Positions 23,971 through 31,958 of a stretch of 38,546 nucleotides of DNA are shown in pieces; position 1 is the stretch's first letter; each line of letters opens with the position of its first letter. The notes under the pieces are model-generated. The model searched no databases, had not been told where the DNA came from, and saw only the letters and a list, made by a program, of their open reading frames with translations. A program made the translations under genes and the position numbers. Source of the stretch: Solirubrobacteraceae bacterium (lineage in GTDB: Bacteria > Actinomycetota > Thermoleophilia > Solirubrobacterales > Solirubrobacteraceae); contig JAEMSV010000035.1 of the NCBI GenBank assembly GCA_016462625.1, positions 1-38,546 on the forward strand, in the 5' to 3' direction.

Positions 23971-24732
23971 TCAGCGCGCGACGCGGCGGAGCGCGACGTG
24001 ACGGCCGATGCCGCCTATGGCCGCGGCAGTCACCGCGGCGACGCCGATCTTCAGGTGGCGGTCCAGGCGGTCGAAGCGCAGGACCTCCCAGCCCTCCTGG
24101 ATCGCCACGCGCGTCAGCTCCGCGTCGGGGTTGACCGCGACGGGGTGGCCGACGAGGCGGAGCATCGGGAGATCGGACTCCGAGTCCGAGTACGCCCACG
24201 ACGCATCGAGGTCGAGGCCCTCCTGTTCAGCCAGCTCGCGGATCGCCACCGCCTTGCCTTCGCGGTAACAGAACGGCCCGCCCGGGCGACCGGTGTAGAC
24301 GCCGTCGACGACCTCGGACTTCGACCCGATCCCGCCTTCGAACCCGAGAACGTGCGCGAGGAGCTCGGCCATCTCGTTCGACGCCGCCGTGCAGATGTAG
24401 ACGGGCCGGCCGGCGTCCTGGTGGTCGTAGGCGACCTCGAGCATCTGCGGGTACAGCCGGGGAAGGACGAGCGCCAGGACGCGCGGCGACAGCCGCTGGA
24501 GGTCCCGGATCGGCGTCCCGCGGATCTGCTCGCCGATGCGCTCACGGACCTTGTCGGTCCACGCGTCGGTCGAACCGCGCAGGCGGAAGCGGATGTTGTT
24601 CCCGGCGTCGGCGAGCAGCCGGCGCCGCGAGATCATTCCTGCCTCGTACGCCGCGCGCGCCCAGTGGAAGCCGGACGAGCCGGCCATGAGCGTGCGGTCG
24701 AGATCGAAGAAGACGGCGGCGCGCGGAGTCAC
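23971..24732 (-). CDS. HAD-IB family phosphatase (SerB-like)
   Basis: 253 residues with all HAD motifs: motif I FFDLDRTLM (nucleophile Asp near residue 12), motif II CTAAS near 115, motif III lysine in CYREGKAVA near 156, motif IV YSDSESDLPML near 181. HAD-IB enzymes include phosphoserine phosphatase and relatives acting on lipid or sugar phosphates; a C-terminal helix (VAAVTAAAIGGIGRHVAL) may attach it to the membrane. Substrate unknown. GTG at 24732 is chosen over an in-frame ATG at 24747 because TACGGT lies six bases before the GTG and between the two candidates, so the ATG would fall upstream of the expected transcript start. Confidence 0.88.
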   Translation of the reverse strand: MTPRAAVFFDLDRTLMAGSSGFHWARAAYEAGMISRRRLLADAGNNIRFRLRGSTDAWTDKVRERIGEQIRGTPIRDLQRLSPRVLALVLPRLYPQMLEVAYDHQDAGRPVYICTAASNEMAELLAHVLGFEGGIGSKSEVVDGVYTGRPGGPFCYREGKAVAIRELAEQEGLDLDASWAYSDSESDLPMLRLVGHPVAVNPDAELTRVAIQEGWEVLRFDRLDRHLKIGVAAVTAAAIGGIGRHVALRRVAR

Positions 24733-24738
24733 GCCGCC

Positions 24739-24744
24739 ACCGTA
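24739..24744 (-). promoter_or_regulatory. -10 box TACGGT of the HAD phosphatase gene, leaderless arrangement
   Basis: TACGGT-GGCGGC-GTG on the minus strand. It decides the start in favour of GTG at 24732. Confidence 0.5.
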
Positions 24745-24784
24745 CATCGCCGGTGGGCGGCCGTTTCGTCCTCCGAACCCTCGG

Positions 24785-25441
24785 CTACCGGGCGCGGTAG
24801 GGATCGACCATCACACTGTCGATCCGGCTCGTGCCCCCGCTGTTGATCCACCAGAGGCGGACCTTCGCGCTCTTGGCCGCGGTCAGGCCGGGAACGCTGG
24901 TCGAGAGCGGATTGACGTCGCTTGGGGCCCAGGTGGATCCGGCGCCGACCTTCTGCTGCGTGGAGAGCGCGTTGGCCCAGCTGCCGTCCGCCTGCTGGTA
25001 CTGGATGATCGTGCTCACCGTCGAGCCGGTCACGCCCTTGACCATGAACTTGAAGTGCGGGTTCGTGGTGTCGACGCAGAAGGCGGGCGAGGCGGCGCTC
25101 GCCGAGCGGCCCAGCTCCAGAGCGCCCGTGCCCACGCCGCCGACGTTGTAGCTGTCCTGGTCGGCGACGATCTTCGTGGTCGACGTGTTCAGCTGCCAGC
25201 CCGTGGTGCCGGCCTCGAAGCCGCCCCCGGCGAGCGCCGAGTAGTCGGCGGTGTCGCCCCAGCGGGCGAAGGCCTTCGTGGTCGGCTGGGCCGGGCACGC
25301 CGTCGTGGATGTGGCCGCCGTGCCGGACGAGTTGGTGACGAGGCTCAGCAGGCCTCCGGCGACCGCAGCCTGCGGCGCGATCGCACCGGCGACGAGCACC
25401 GCGGTCGCGGCACCTCCGATCGTGAGCTTCCTGAGCGGCAT
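24785..25441 (-). CDS. Secreted protein of unknown function, paralogue B of a lineage-type family
   Basis: 218 residues, clearly paralogous to the protein at 22813: both start MPLRK, both have a Cys followed by PTTKAF, then WGDTADYSALAGGGFEAG, TTGWQL, an FCVDTTNPHFKFMV block, a STIIQYQQ strand and a C-terminal RIDSVMVDPYRAR. Divergence is high outside these blocks, so the duplication is old. The signal peptide ends near AAVAG. ATG at 25441 is preceded by GGGGGAA as ribosome site; a longer in-frame reading runs through leader hairpins. The two conserved cysteines could form a disulphide. A jelly-roll glycan-binding role is possible but unproven. Located 52 bases upstream of the HAD phosphatase start on the same strand. 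Confidence 0.72.
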   Translation of the reverse strand: MPLRKLTIGGAATAVLVAGAIAPQAAVAGGLLSLVTNSSGTAATSTTACPAQPTTKAFARWGDTADYSALAGGGFEAGTTGWQLNTSTTKIVADQDSYNVGGVGTGALELGRSASAASPAFCVDTTNPHFKFMVKGVTGSTVSTIIQYQQADGSWANALSTQQKVGAGSTWAPSDVNPLSTSVPGLTAAKSAKVRLWWINSGGTSRIDSVMVDPYRAR

Positions 25442-25458
25442 CCGTTCCCCCGTGGTCC

Positions 25459-25480
25459 TGCACGACGTCCTGTTCGTGCA
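25459..25480 (-). other. Leader hairpin TGCACGA / TCGTGCA upstream of paralogue B
   Basis: Perfect 7-base arms with an 8-base loop, 18 bases before the ATG and just ahead of the ribosome site. The same leader holds a smaller TCGGA/TCCGA hairpin. Purpose unclear; it does not pair with the ribosome site. Confidence 0.35.
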
Positions 25481-25576
25481 CAACCAGTCTCGGAAACTCC
25501 GACTGTTCTCACAATCCGACAGTGGTCCAGATAGTGGTGTGTGGACGGTATGACCCGCCCACACACCGGGAGATCG

Positions 25577-26758
<1,182 letters not shown>

Positions 26759-26784
26759 GCGGAAGTCTCCGGAATTCGCGTGCG

Positions 26785-26819
26785 AAAAAAGGCCCGGCGA
26801 GGTCTGGTCAAGGCCGGGC
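26785..26819 (-). terminator. Terminator-like hairpin with T6 in the thiolase leader (attenuator candidate)
   Basis: Minus strand: GCCCGGC, 14-base loop, GCCGGGC, then CTTTTTT. It ends 26 bases before the thiolase ATG and 12 bases downstream of the likely -10. A six-T run is exceptional in this DNA. No minus-strand gene lies upstream for 2.7 kb, so it is not a simple end-of-gene terminator. Confidence 0.65.
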
Positions 26820-26831
26820 GCTGATCCGGGG

Positions 26832-26837
26832 AAGGTA
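26832..26837 (-). promoter_or_regulatory. Probable -10 box TACCTT of the thiolase gene
   Basis: TANNNT match about 73 bases before the ATG, upstream of the hairpin and T-run, so the transcript would include the terminator-like element. No convincing -35. Confidence 0.4.
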
Positions 26838-26877
26838 CCGGACGGTCGGAATTGCGGTTCTGCGACCGGCCGTCCCA

Positions 26878-26883
26878 TAGGCT
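26878..26883 (+). promoter_or_regulatory. -10 box TAGGCT of the aminopeptidase gene
   Basis: TAGGCT is followed by ten bases and ATG at 26894 with no Shine-Dalgarno site; near-leaderless arrangement. Confidence 0.45.
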
Positions 26884-26893
26884 CCGCGCCACC

Positions 26894-28318
26894 ATGGACG
26901 TCTCCTCCACCACGACGGCGCCGTCCAGCACGGGCGCCGACACCATCGTCGTCGCCCTCTTCGAAGGCGAGGCTCCCGCGTTCGACATCGACGGTGCCCT
27001 CGGGGCGCTCGTCGACAGCGGCGAGGCCAAGCCCGCGTACAAGAAGCTCGCCCTCGCGCGGGCGGGCGGCACGCGGCTCCTGGGGGTGGGCCTGGGCGCC
27101 CGGACGGATCTCGACGCCGAGCGGGCGCGGGTCGCCGCCGCGGTCGCCCACGGCCGGGCCGCCGAGCTCGGGGCGTCGACCGTCTGCTGGGTCTCCCCCG
27201 CCGCCGAGGTGTCGGGCGCGCTCGTGGAGGGGACGGTGCTCGCGTCCTACCGCTTCGACGCCTTCCGCTCCAAGCCGCCCGAGGACGCTGCAGGCGTGAC
27301 GTCGCTGATCGTCGCCGGCGAGATGTCCGAGACGGCGGTGACCGAGGCGGCCATCGTCGCGACGGCCGTCAACCACGCGCGCGACCTGCAGAACACGCCC
27401 GCCAATGAGATGACGCCGACCGCCCTGGCCGAGACCGCGCTGTCGCTGCGCGACCTCGACGGCGTGACGGTGAAGATCGAGACGTGCGGAGGGATCGAGG
27501 CCCACGGGATGGGCTGCTTCGCGGGCGTCGCGCGCGGCTCCGAGCAGGAGCCGGCCCTCATCACGATCGAGTACGCCCCCGGGGGCGCGACCGGGCCGAA
27601 GCTCGGCTTCGTCGGCAAGGCCGTGACGTTCGACAGCGGCGGCATCTCGCTGAAGCCCGCGGGCAAGATGCACGAGATGAAGTTCGACATGTCGGGCGGC
27701 GCCGCGGTCCTCGCCGCGACCGAGGCGATCATCCGGCTCGGCCTCCCCGTCCGGCTCGTGTCCGTGATCGGCGCGACCGAGAACCTGCCGAGCGGCCGGT
27801 CGGTCAAGCCCGGCGACGTGCTGCGCGCCATGGACGGCACGACCGTCGAGGTCAACAACACCGACGCCGAGGGCCGGCTCGTGCTCGCCGACTGCCTCCT
27901 GTGGGCGCGAGAGTGCGGCGCTGAGCGGATCGTCGACCTGGCGACCCTGACCGGCGCGATCGTCGTCGGCCTCGGCTCGACCTACGCCGGGCTGATGGGC
28001 ACCGACGACGACTGGGTCGAGGCCGTGCGTGACGCGGGCGACCGCACCGGCGAGCTCATGTGGCGGCTGCCGCTGCACCCCGAGTACGCGGACATGGTCA
28101 AGGGCACGGTCGCGGATCTCGTCAACGCGACGGAGGTCCGCAAGGCCGGCTCGATCACGGCCGCCGAGTTCCTCAAGCGCTTCGCGGGCGACGTGCCGTG
28201 GGCGCACGTCGACATCGCGGGCACCGCATGGGGTCTCGGCCGAGCCTACGCCCGCAAGGGCGGCGCCGGATTCGGCGTCCGGATGCTGGTCGACCTCGCC
28301 CGCGCGCACGCCGCCTGA
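26894..28318 (+). CDS. pepA: Leucyl aminopeptidase (M17 family)
   Basis: Cytosolic, hexameric two-metal aminopeptidase releasing N-terminal residues from peptides. The 474 residues have the variable N-terminal domain (about 1-160) and the catalytic domain with LQNTPANEMTPTALA near residue 165, the metal/active-site VGKAVTFDSGGISLKPAG near 240 (metal-binding Lys and Asp), KFDMSGGAAV, and the family signature NNTDAEGRLVLAD near 320 (Asp and Glu metal ligands, catalytic Arg). ATG at 26894 follows a -10 box by ten bases; an in-frame ATG 14 codons upstream lies before it. It is followed after 14 bases by the acyl-CoA dehydrogenase gene. PepA homologues can also bind DNA, but nothing here indicates that. 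Confidence 0.95.
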   Translation: MDVSSTTTAPSSTGADTIVVALFEGEAPAFDIDGALGALVDSGEAKPAYKKLALARAGGTRLLGVGLGARTDLDAERARVAAAVAHGRAAELGASTVCWVSPAAEVSGALVEGTVLASYRFDAFRSKPPEDAAGVTSLIVAGEMSETAVTEAAIVATAVNHARDLQNTPANEMTPTALAETALSLRDLDGVTVKIETCGGIEAHGMGCFAGVARGSEQEPALITIEYAPGGATGPKLGFVGKAVTFDSGGISLKPAGKMHEMKFDMSGGAAVLAATEAIIRLGLPVRLVSVIGATENLPSGRSVKPGDVLRAMDGTTVEVNNTDAEGRLVLADCLLWARECGAERIVDLATLTGAIVVGLGSTYAGLMGTDDDWVEAVRDAGDRTGELMWRLPLHPEYADMVKGTVADLVNATEVRKAGSITAAEFLKRFAGDVPWAHVDIAGTAWGLGRAYARKGGAGFGVRMLVDLARAHAA

Positions 28319-28332
28319 GGGAGACTGGTCGC

Positions 28333-29466
28333 ATGGATTTCGATCTGTCCCCGGACCATGAGCTCATGCGCAAGACGGTGCGCGACTTCGCCGAGCAGGA
28401 GGTCGCACCCGTCGCCGAGGAGCTGGATCGCGAGAAGCGGTTCCCCTACGAGCTCGTGCAGAAGATGGGCGCGCTCGGATGGATGGGCATCCCGTTCCCC
28501 GAGGAGGTCGGCGGCGCCGGCGGCGACTCGCTCGCCTACGCCATCGCGGTCGAGGAGCTCACGCGGATCGACTCGTCGGTGGCGATCACGATGTGCGCGC
28601 ACACATCGCTGGGAACGCAGCCGATCTACCTGTTCGGCTCGCCCGAGCAGAAGGCGGACTGGCTGCCGCGGCTGACGTCGGGCGAGGTGCTCGGCGCGTT
28701 TGGGCTGACCGAGCCGGAGGCGGGCTCGGACGCAGGCAACGTCAAGACGTCCGCGACGCTCGACCGCGGCGACTGGGTCGTCAACGGCGCGAAGCAGTTC
28801 ATCACCAACGCGGGCACGTCGATCAGCGGCGTCGTCGCCATCACGGCGAAGACCGGCGAGAACGAGATCTCGAACCTGCTGGTCCCGAACGACGCGCCGG
28901 GCTACGAGCAGGGCACGCCGTACCGCAAGATGGGCTGGAACGCGTCGGACACCCGGCCGCTGACCTTCACGGACTGCCGGGTCCCGGAGGAGAACCTCCT
29001 CGGCCCGCGCGGCGACGGCTTCAAGCAGTTCCTGCGGGTGCTCGACATCGGCCGGATCGGCGTCGCCGCGATGGGCGTCGGTCTGGCGCAGGGCGCGCTC
29101 GACGAAGCGCTGAAGTACGCCAAGCAGCGGCACGCGTTCGGCAAGCCGATCTCGAAGTACCAGGCGATCCAGGCCAAGCTCGCGGACCTCTCGTGCGAGA
29201 TCGAGGCGGCGCGGCTGCTCGTCTACCGCGCGGCCTGGCTGAAGGACCAGAAGCGCGACTTCTCGCTCACCGCTGCCCAGGCGAAGCTGAAGACCGGCCG
29301 CCTCGCGGTGAAGGCGACCGAGGAGGCCGTGCAGATCCACGGCGGCTACGGCTTCATCGAGGAGTACCCCGTCTGCCGCTTCTACCGCGACGCGAAGATC
29401 CTCACCATCGGCGAGGGCACCGACGAGGTGCAGCAGATGGTCATCGCCCGCGCGCTGGGCGCCTGA
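28333..29466 (+). CDS. Acyl-CoA dehydrogenase (short/branched-chain type)
   Basis: FAD enzyme introducing the trans-2 double bond into an acyl-CoA and handing electrons to ETF, encoded in the same window. The 377 residues show ELMRKTVRDFAEQEVAP near residue 10, the signature AFGLTEPEAGSDAGN near 131, WVVNGAKQFITNAG near 151, RHAFGKPISKYQAIQ near 264 and QIHGGYGFIEEYPV near 335. The catalytic base is probably the Glu of IGEGTDEVQ near residue 364, the position used by short-chain and butyryl-CoA dehydrogenases. Chain-length specificity is inferred, not shown. GAGGGAG lies nine bases before the ATG. It is co-directional with pepA (14-base gap) and convergent with meaB (3-base gap). Confidence 0.95.
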   Translation: MDFDLSPDHELMRKTVRDFAEQEVAPVAEELDREKRFPYELVQKMGALGWMGIPFPEEVGGAGGDSLAYAIAVEELTRIDSSVAITMCAHTSLGTQPIYLFGSPEQKADWLPRLTSGEVLGAFGLTEPEAGSDAGNVKTSATLDRGDWVVNGAKQFITNAGTSISGVVAITAKTGENEISNLLVPNDAPGYEQGTPYRKMGWNASDTRPLTFTDCRVPEENLLGPRGDGFKQFLRVLDIGRIGVAAMGVGLAQGALDEALKYAKQRHAFGKPISKYQAIQAKLADLSCEIEAARLLVYRAAWLKDQKRDFSLTAAQAKLKTGRLAVKATEEAVQIHGGYGFIEEYPVCRFYRDAKILTIGEGTDEVQQMVIARALGA

Positions 29467-29469
29467 GGG

Positions 29470-30426
29470 CTACTCCTCTGCGGGCAGCTCGCGCTCGAGC
29501 AGCTCGGTCGCGGCGCTCGCCGGGTCCAGACGGCGGTCGGCGACCTCGTTGACCAGCCGCTCGAAGTCCTCGTCGTCGGCCAGGCTCGCCTCGAGCTTGC
29601 GGCGCATCCGCGAGACGGCGAGGGCCAGGATCTCGTTGCGCAGGTTGCGCCGGCGGCGCTCGGAGAGCGTGCCCTCGTTCTCGATGTAGGCGCGGTGCTC
29701 GTCGAGCTTGTCCATCAGTTCGGCGACACCCTCGCCGTGGACCGCCTCGGTCCGCAGGATCGGCACCGGCCAGCCCTTACTCGGGGCGAGCGACAGGACG
29801 CCGCGGATCTCGCGGACCATCGTGTCGGTCAGCGGGTGGTTGGCCTTGTTGATGCAGATGACGTCGGGGATCTCCATGATCCCCGCCTTCAGCGCCTGGA
29901 TCGAGTCGCCGCCGCCCGGGTTCAGCACGAGCAGGACCGTGTCGGCGTGGTCGATGATGTCGACCTCCGCCTGCCCGACCCCGACCGTCTCGAGGAAGAT
30001 GTCGTCGCGGCCCGCGGCGTCCATGAGCAGCGCCGCCTGGAGCGTCGCCTCGCTCAGCCCGCCGAGCGCGCCGCGGTTGGCCATCGAGCGGATGAAGACG
30101 CCCGGGTCGAGGAAGTGGTCGGTCAGGCGGATGCGGTCGCCGAGGATCGCACCGTGGGTGAACGGCGACGACGGGTCGATCGAGAGGACCGCGACGCTGC
30201 GGTCCGCCTCGCGGCGGAGCTTCGTCATCGCGCCGACGAGCGTCGACTTGCCCGCGCCCGGCGCGCCGGTGATGCCGACGACGTTCGCCCTGCCGGTCCT
30301 GGGATAGACCTCGCGGACGAGCTTCCAGCCCTCCGGGTCATCGTTCTCGACGAGCGAGATCGCGCGGGCGAGCGCGCGGCGGTCGCCGTTCAGCAGGCGT
30401 TCGGTGAGTGAGGTGGCGGCGGGCAT
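29470..30426 (-). CDS. meaB: MeaB/ArgK-type G-protein chaperone of a B12-dependent mutase
   Basis: Loads and protects adenosylcobalamin in methylmalonyl-CoA-type mutases, such as one containing the B12 subunit at 20427. The 318 residues carry Walker A GAPGAGKST (54-62), the SIMIBI-type SIDPSSPFTHGAILGDRIR region near 82, the switch ETVGVGQAEVDI (146-157) and a C-terminal dimerisation region. The G4 motif reads NKAN (193-196) where NKxD is expected; the nucleotides at 29840-29860 confirm Asn. Asp at this position contacts guanine, so nucleotide specificity may differ. The ATG has TAGGAT 12 bases upstream. Divergent from the acyltransferase at 30471. Confidence 0.93.
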   Translation of the reverse strand: MPAATSLTERLLNGDRRALARAISLVENDDPEGWKLVREVYPRTGRANVVGITGAPGAGKSTLVGAMTKLRREADRSVAVLSIDPSSPFTHGAILGDRIRLTDHFLDPGVFIRSMANRGALGGLSEATLQAALLMDAAGRDDIFLETVGVGQAEVDIIDHADTVLLVLNPGGGDSIQALKAGIMEIPDVICINKANHPLTDTMVREIRGVLSLAPSKGWPVPILRTEAVHGEGVAELMDKLDEHRAYIENEGTLSERRRRNLRNEILALAVSRMRRKLEASLADDEDFERLVNEVADRRLDPASAATELLERELPAEE

Positions 30427-30438
30427 GGCGGACGGCCG

Positions 30439-30444
30439 ATCCTA
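30439..30444 (-). promoter_or_regulatory. -10 box TAGGAT of meaB
   Basis: Twelve bases before the ATG at 30426, leaving at most a five- or six-base leader without a ribosome site. Confidence 0.45.
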
Positions 30445-30470
30445 GTGCCGAAGCGGCATGATCCGCCGTC

Positions 30471-31112
30471 ATGTCCCCGCGTCAACCGCCTCCGCCCCTC
30501 GGCGGGGGACCGCTCGCGCTGCTGCGCTTCATGCGGTCGCACCACATGCTCAATCTGAAATATCTGTGGATGATCGTGCGCTGGGTGTGGCTGAAGCTGC
30601 GCTGGCGCGGCCGGTTGCAAACCGACGGGCTGTGCTTCGTCGGGCCCGGCGTCACCTTCGAGATCGGCAGGGGGGCGAAAGTCGTCCTCGGCCGGTGGAC
30701 GTGGCTGGGCACCGGCTGCAAGATCCGCGTGCACGAGGGCGAGCTGCGGATCGGCGCGAAGACGATCGTCGGCCAGGACTGCGTCTGGAGCGTCTACCAG
30801 CACGTCTCCATCGGACGGGAATGCGTCGTCGCCGACCGCGCCATGTTCATCGACTTCGACCACGGGGTCTCCGAGGTCGAACGGCCGATCCGCGAGCAGG
30901 GCATCTGGAAGGCCGACGTCCGCATCGGCCACAACGTGTGGGTCGGCTACGGCGCCGCGTTCCTGCGCGGCTCGACCGTCGGGAACAACTCGGTGGTTGG
31001 AACCTACGCCGTCGTGAACAAGCAGTTCGGCGACGACGTGATCCTCGGCGGCGTGCCCGCGAAGATCCTCAGGATGCGCAAGGCGCCCGAGGATCTCCGC
31101 TGGGCGGACTGA
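30471..31112 (+). CDS. Hexapeptide-repeat (left-handed beta-helix) O-acyltransferase
   Basis: 213 residues. After a hydrophobic, tryptophan-rich N-terminal helix (about 26-45) come hexapeptide-type turns: VGPGVTFEIGRGAKVVLG, TWLGTGCKIRVHEGELRIG, IVGQDCVWS, VSIGRECVVADRAMF, then the active-site-like FDHGV (His near 140), VRIGHNVWVGYGAAFLRGSTVGNN (continuous coil, quoted in parts) and the closing GGVPAKILR. This is the WbbJ/maltose-acetyltransferase-like fold that acetylates or acylates sugars with acyl-CoA. The acceptor is unknown. Because a methyltransferase-GH57-GT4 glycan operon lies 3 kb away, and mycobacterial methylglucose-lipopolysaccharide loci include a similar acyltransferase, glycan acylation is a reasonable hypothesis. 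ATG at 30471 follows CATGAT by eight bases. One base separates its stop from that of the Rpf-like gene. Confidence 0.85.
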   Translation: MSPRQPPPPLGGGPLALLRFMRSHHMLNLKYLWMIVRWVWLKLRWRGRLQTDGLCFVGPGVTFEIGRGAKVVLGRWTWLGTGCKIRVHEGELRIGAKTIVGQDCVWSVYQHVSIGRECVVADRAMFIDFDHGVSEVERPIREQGIWKADVRIGHNVWVGYGAAFLRGSTVGNNSVVGTYAVVNKQFGDDVILGGVPAKILRMRKAPEDLRWAD

Positions 31113-31113
31113 G

Positions 31114-31728
31114 CTAGGCGCAGTTCGGCCAGGGCGAGCTGCCGGCGCGCTTGTAGAGCTTCGCCGCGCGGCGGTCCTGCTCTCGCTCCGGCGCGGCGGC
31201 CGGGTCGCCCTTGCCGCCCATGCTGCGCCATGTGGAGCGGTCGAACTGGTACTTGCCGCGGTAGGTACCGTCGGCCGAGACGGCCTGCGGATCGCCCCCG
31301 GATTCGCACTCGGCGATCTTGTCGAGCGTCGCACGCAGCGACGCCGGGATCGACGACGAGCCCGCGGGCTCGGACGGCGCTTCCCCCGCGGCCGCACCGC
31401 CGCCGGTGCTGTCGCTGTTCGACGCCTGGCGGGCGTTCAGGCCCAGCGCGGAGCGGGTCCGGGCATCCAGGCGGCCGGTGACCTTCAGGTCCTCGTCGCG
31501 CTGGAAGTCGCGGAGCGCGTCGCGGGTCAGCGGCCCGATGACGCCGTCGGCCTCGACCCCCAGCTTCTCCTGGGCGGCCTTGACGGTGGCGGCGCTGACC
31601 CCATCGGTCTCCGAGGCCGCGAACGCGGTCCGGTCCGTCACGACGAACAGCGCGCAGACGATGAGACAGAAGGTCAGCAGGCGGCGAGCGCGCGAAGGCG
31701 CAAGCGGACGACTTTCGATATTTGGCAC
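31114..31728 (-). CDS. Rpf-like transglycosylase with peptidoglycan-binding domain (short form)
   Basis: 204 residues: signal peptide or N-terminal anchor (about 15-37, ending AFAAS), a PG_binding_1 domain (about 45-98, VEADGVIGPLTRDALRDFQ region), a Ser/Gly-rich linker (about 100-130), and a C-terminal transglycosylase-like domain of resuscitation-promoting-factor type (133-204). The catalytic glutamate is E142 in AECESGGDP; GTYRGKYQFDRSTW and SPWPNCA complete the Rpf pattern, and C141 with C203 would form the usual disulphide. It cleaves wall glycan during growth or resuscitation. GTG at 31728 is fixed by AAGGAG eight bases upstream, directly behind a c-di-AMP riboswitch. Confidence 0.92.
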   Translation of the reverse strand: MPNIESRPLAPSRARRLLTFCLIVCALFVVTDRTAFAASETDGVSAATVKAAQEKLGVEADGVIGPLTRDALRDFQRDEDLKVTGRLDARTRSALGLNARQASNSDSTGGGAAAGEAPSEPAGSSSIPASLRATLDKIAECESGGDPQAVSADGTYRGKYQFDRSTWRSMGGKGDPAAAPEREQDRRAAKLYKRAGSSPWPNCA

Positions 31729-31736
31729 GGCGGGAA

Positions 31737-31742
31737 CTCCTT
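31737..31742 (-). promoter_or_regulatory. Shine-Dalgarno AAGGAG of the short Rpf-like gene, abutting GGACC
   Basis: The ribosome site follows GGACC (31743-31747) without a gap; GGACC is complementary to GGTCC (31783-31787) in an apical loop of the riboswitch. Spacer to the GTG is 8 bases. Confidence 0.6.
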
Positions 31743-31748
31743 GGTCCT

Positions 31749-31873
31749 CGCGCCTACGGGGTTAGCTGACGGGCTCGCGCTTGGACCTGCGCTACGCCGC
31801 ACGTGGCGGCGATTCGCCCCATGGGATCCGAAGATCCCCGTGGTTCCCCCGCTCCCGGACAGTCAGGCTGTCC
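31749..31873 (-). promoter_or_regulatory. c-di-AMP riboswitch (ydaO/yuaA type) 1
   Basis: Minus strand carries the conserved blocks in order: GGGAGCGGGGGAACC (31842-31856), GGGGCGAATCGCC (near 31808-31820), and GTCAGCTAACCCCGTAGGCG at the 3' end (about 31751-31771). A 6-bp hairpin GGACAG/CTGTCC (31857-31873) precedes the core. c-di-AMP riboswitches of this class are known upstream of rpf genes in actinobacteria and normally turn expression off when c-di-AMP is high. Only about seven bases separate the aptamer from the ribosome site, so no terminator fits there. Confidence 0.93.
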
Positions 31874-31958
31874 AAGACTCGGCGTATGGGCAAAACGATC
31901 ATCCAGGGTAGCGGCCTGGAGGACGGAAGCTTGAATCGGCGCAGCGAACCGGGCGTGT

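Noticed and set aside
24733..24747. ATG at 24747 as start of the HAD phosphatase
   Set aside because: The TACGGT box lies between this ATG and GTG 24732, and motif I sits at the normal distance from the GTG.
26759..28309. N-terminal extension of thiolase to 28309
   Set aside because: The extension is antisense to pepA and crosses the thiolase promoter, ribosome site and terminator-like hairpin. The thiolase N-terminus starts at 26758.
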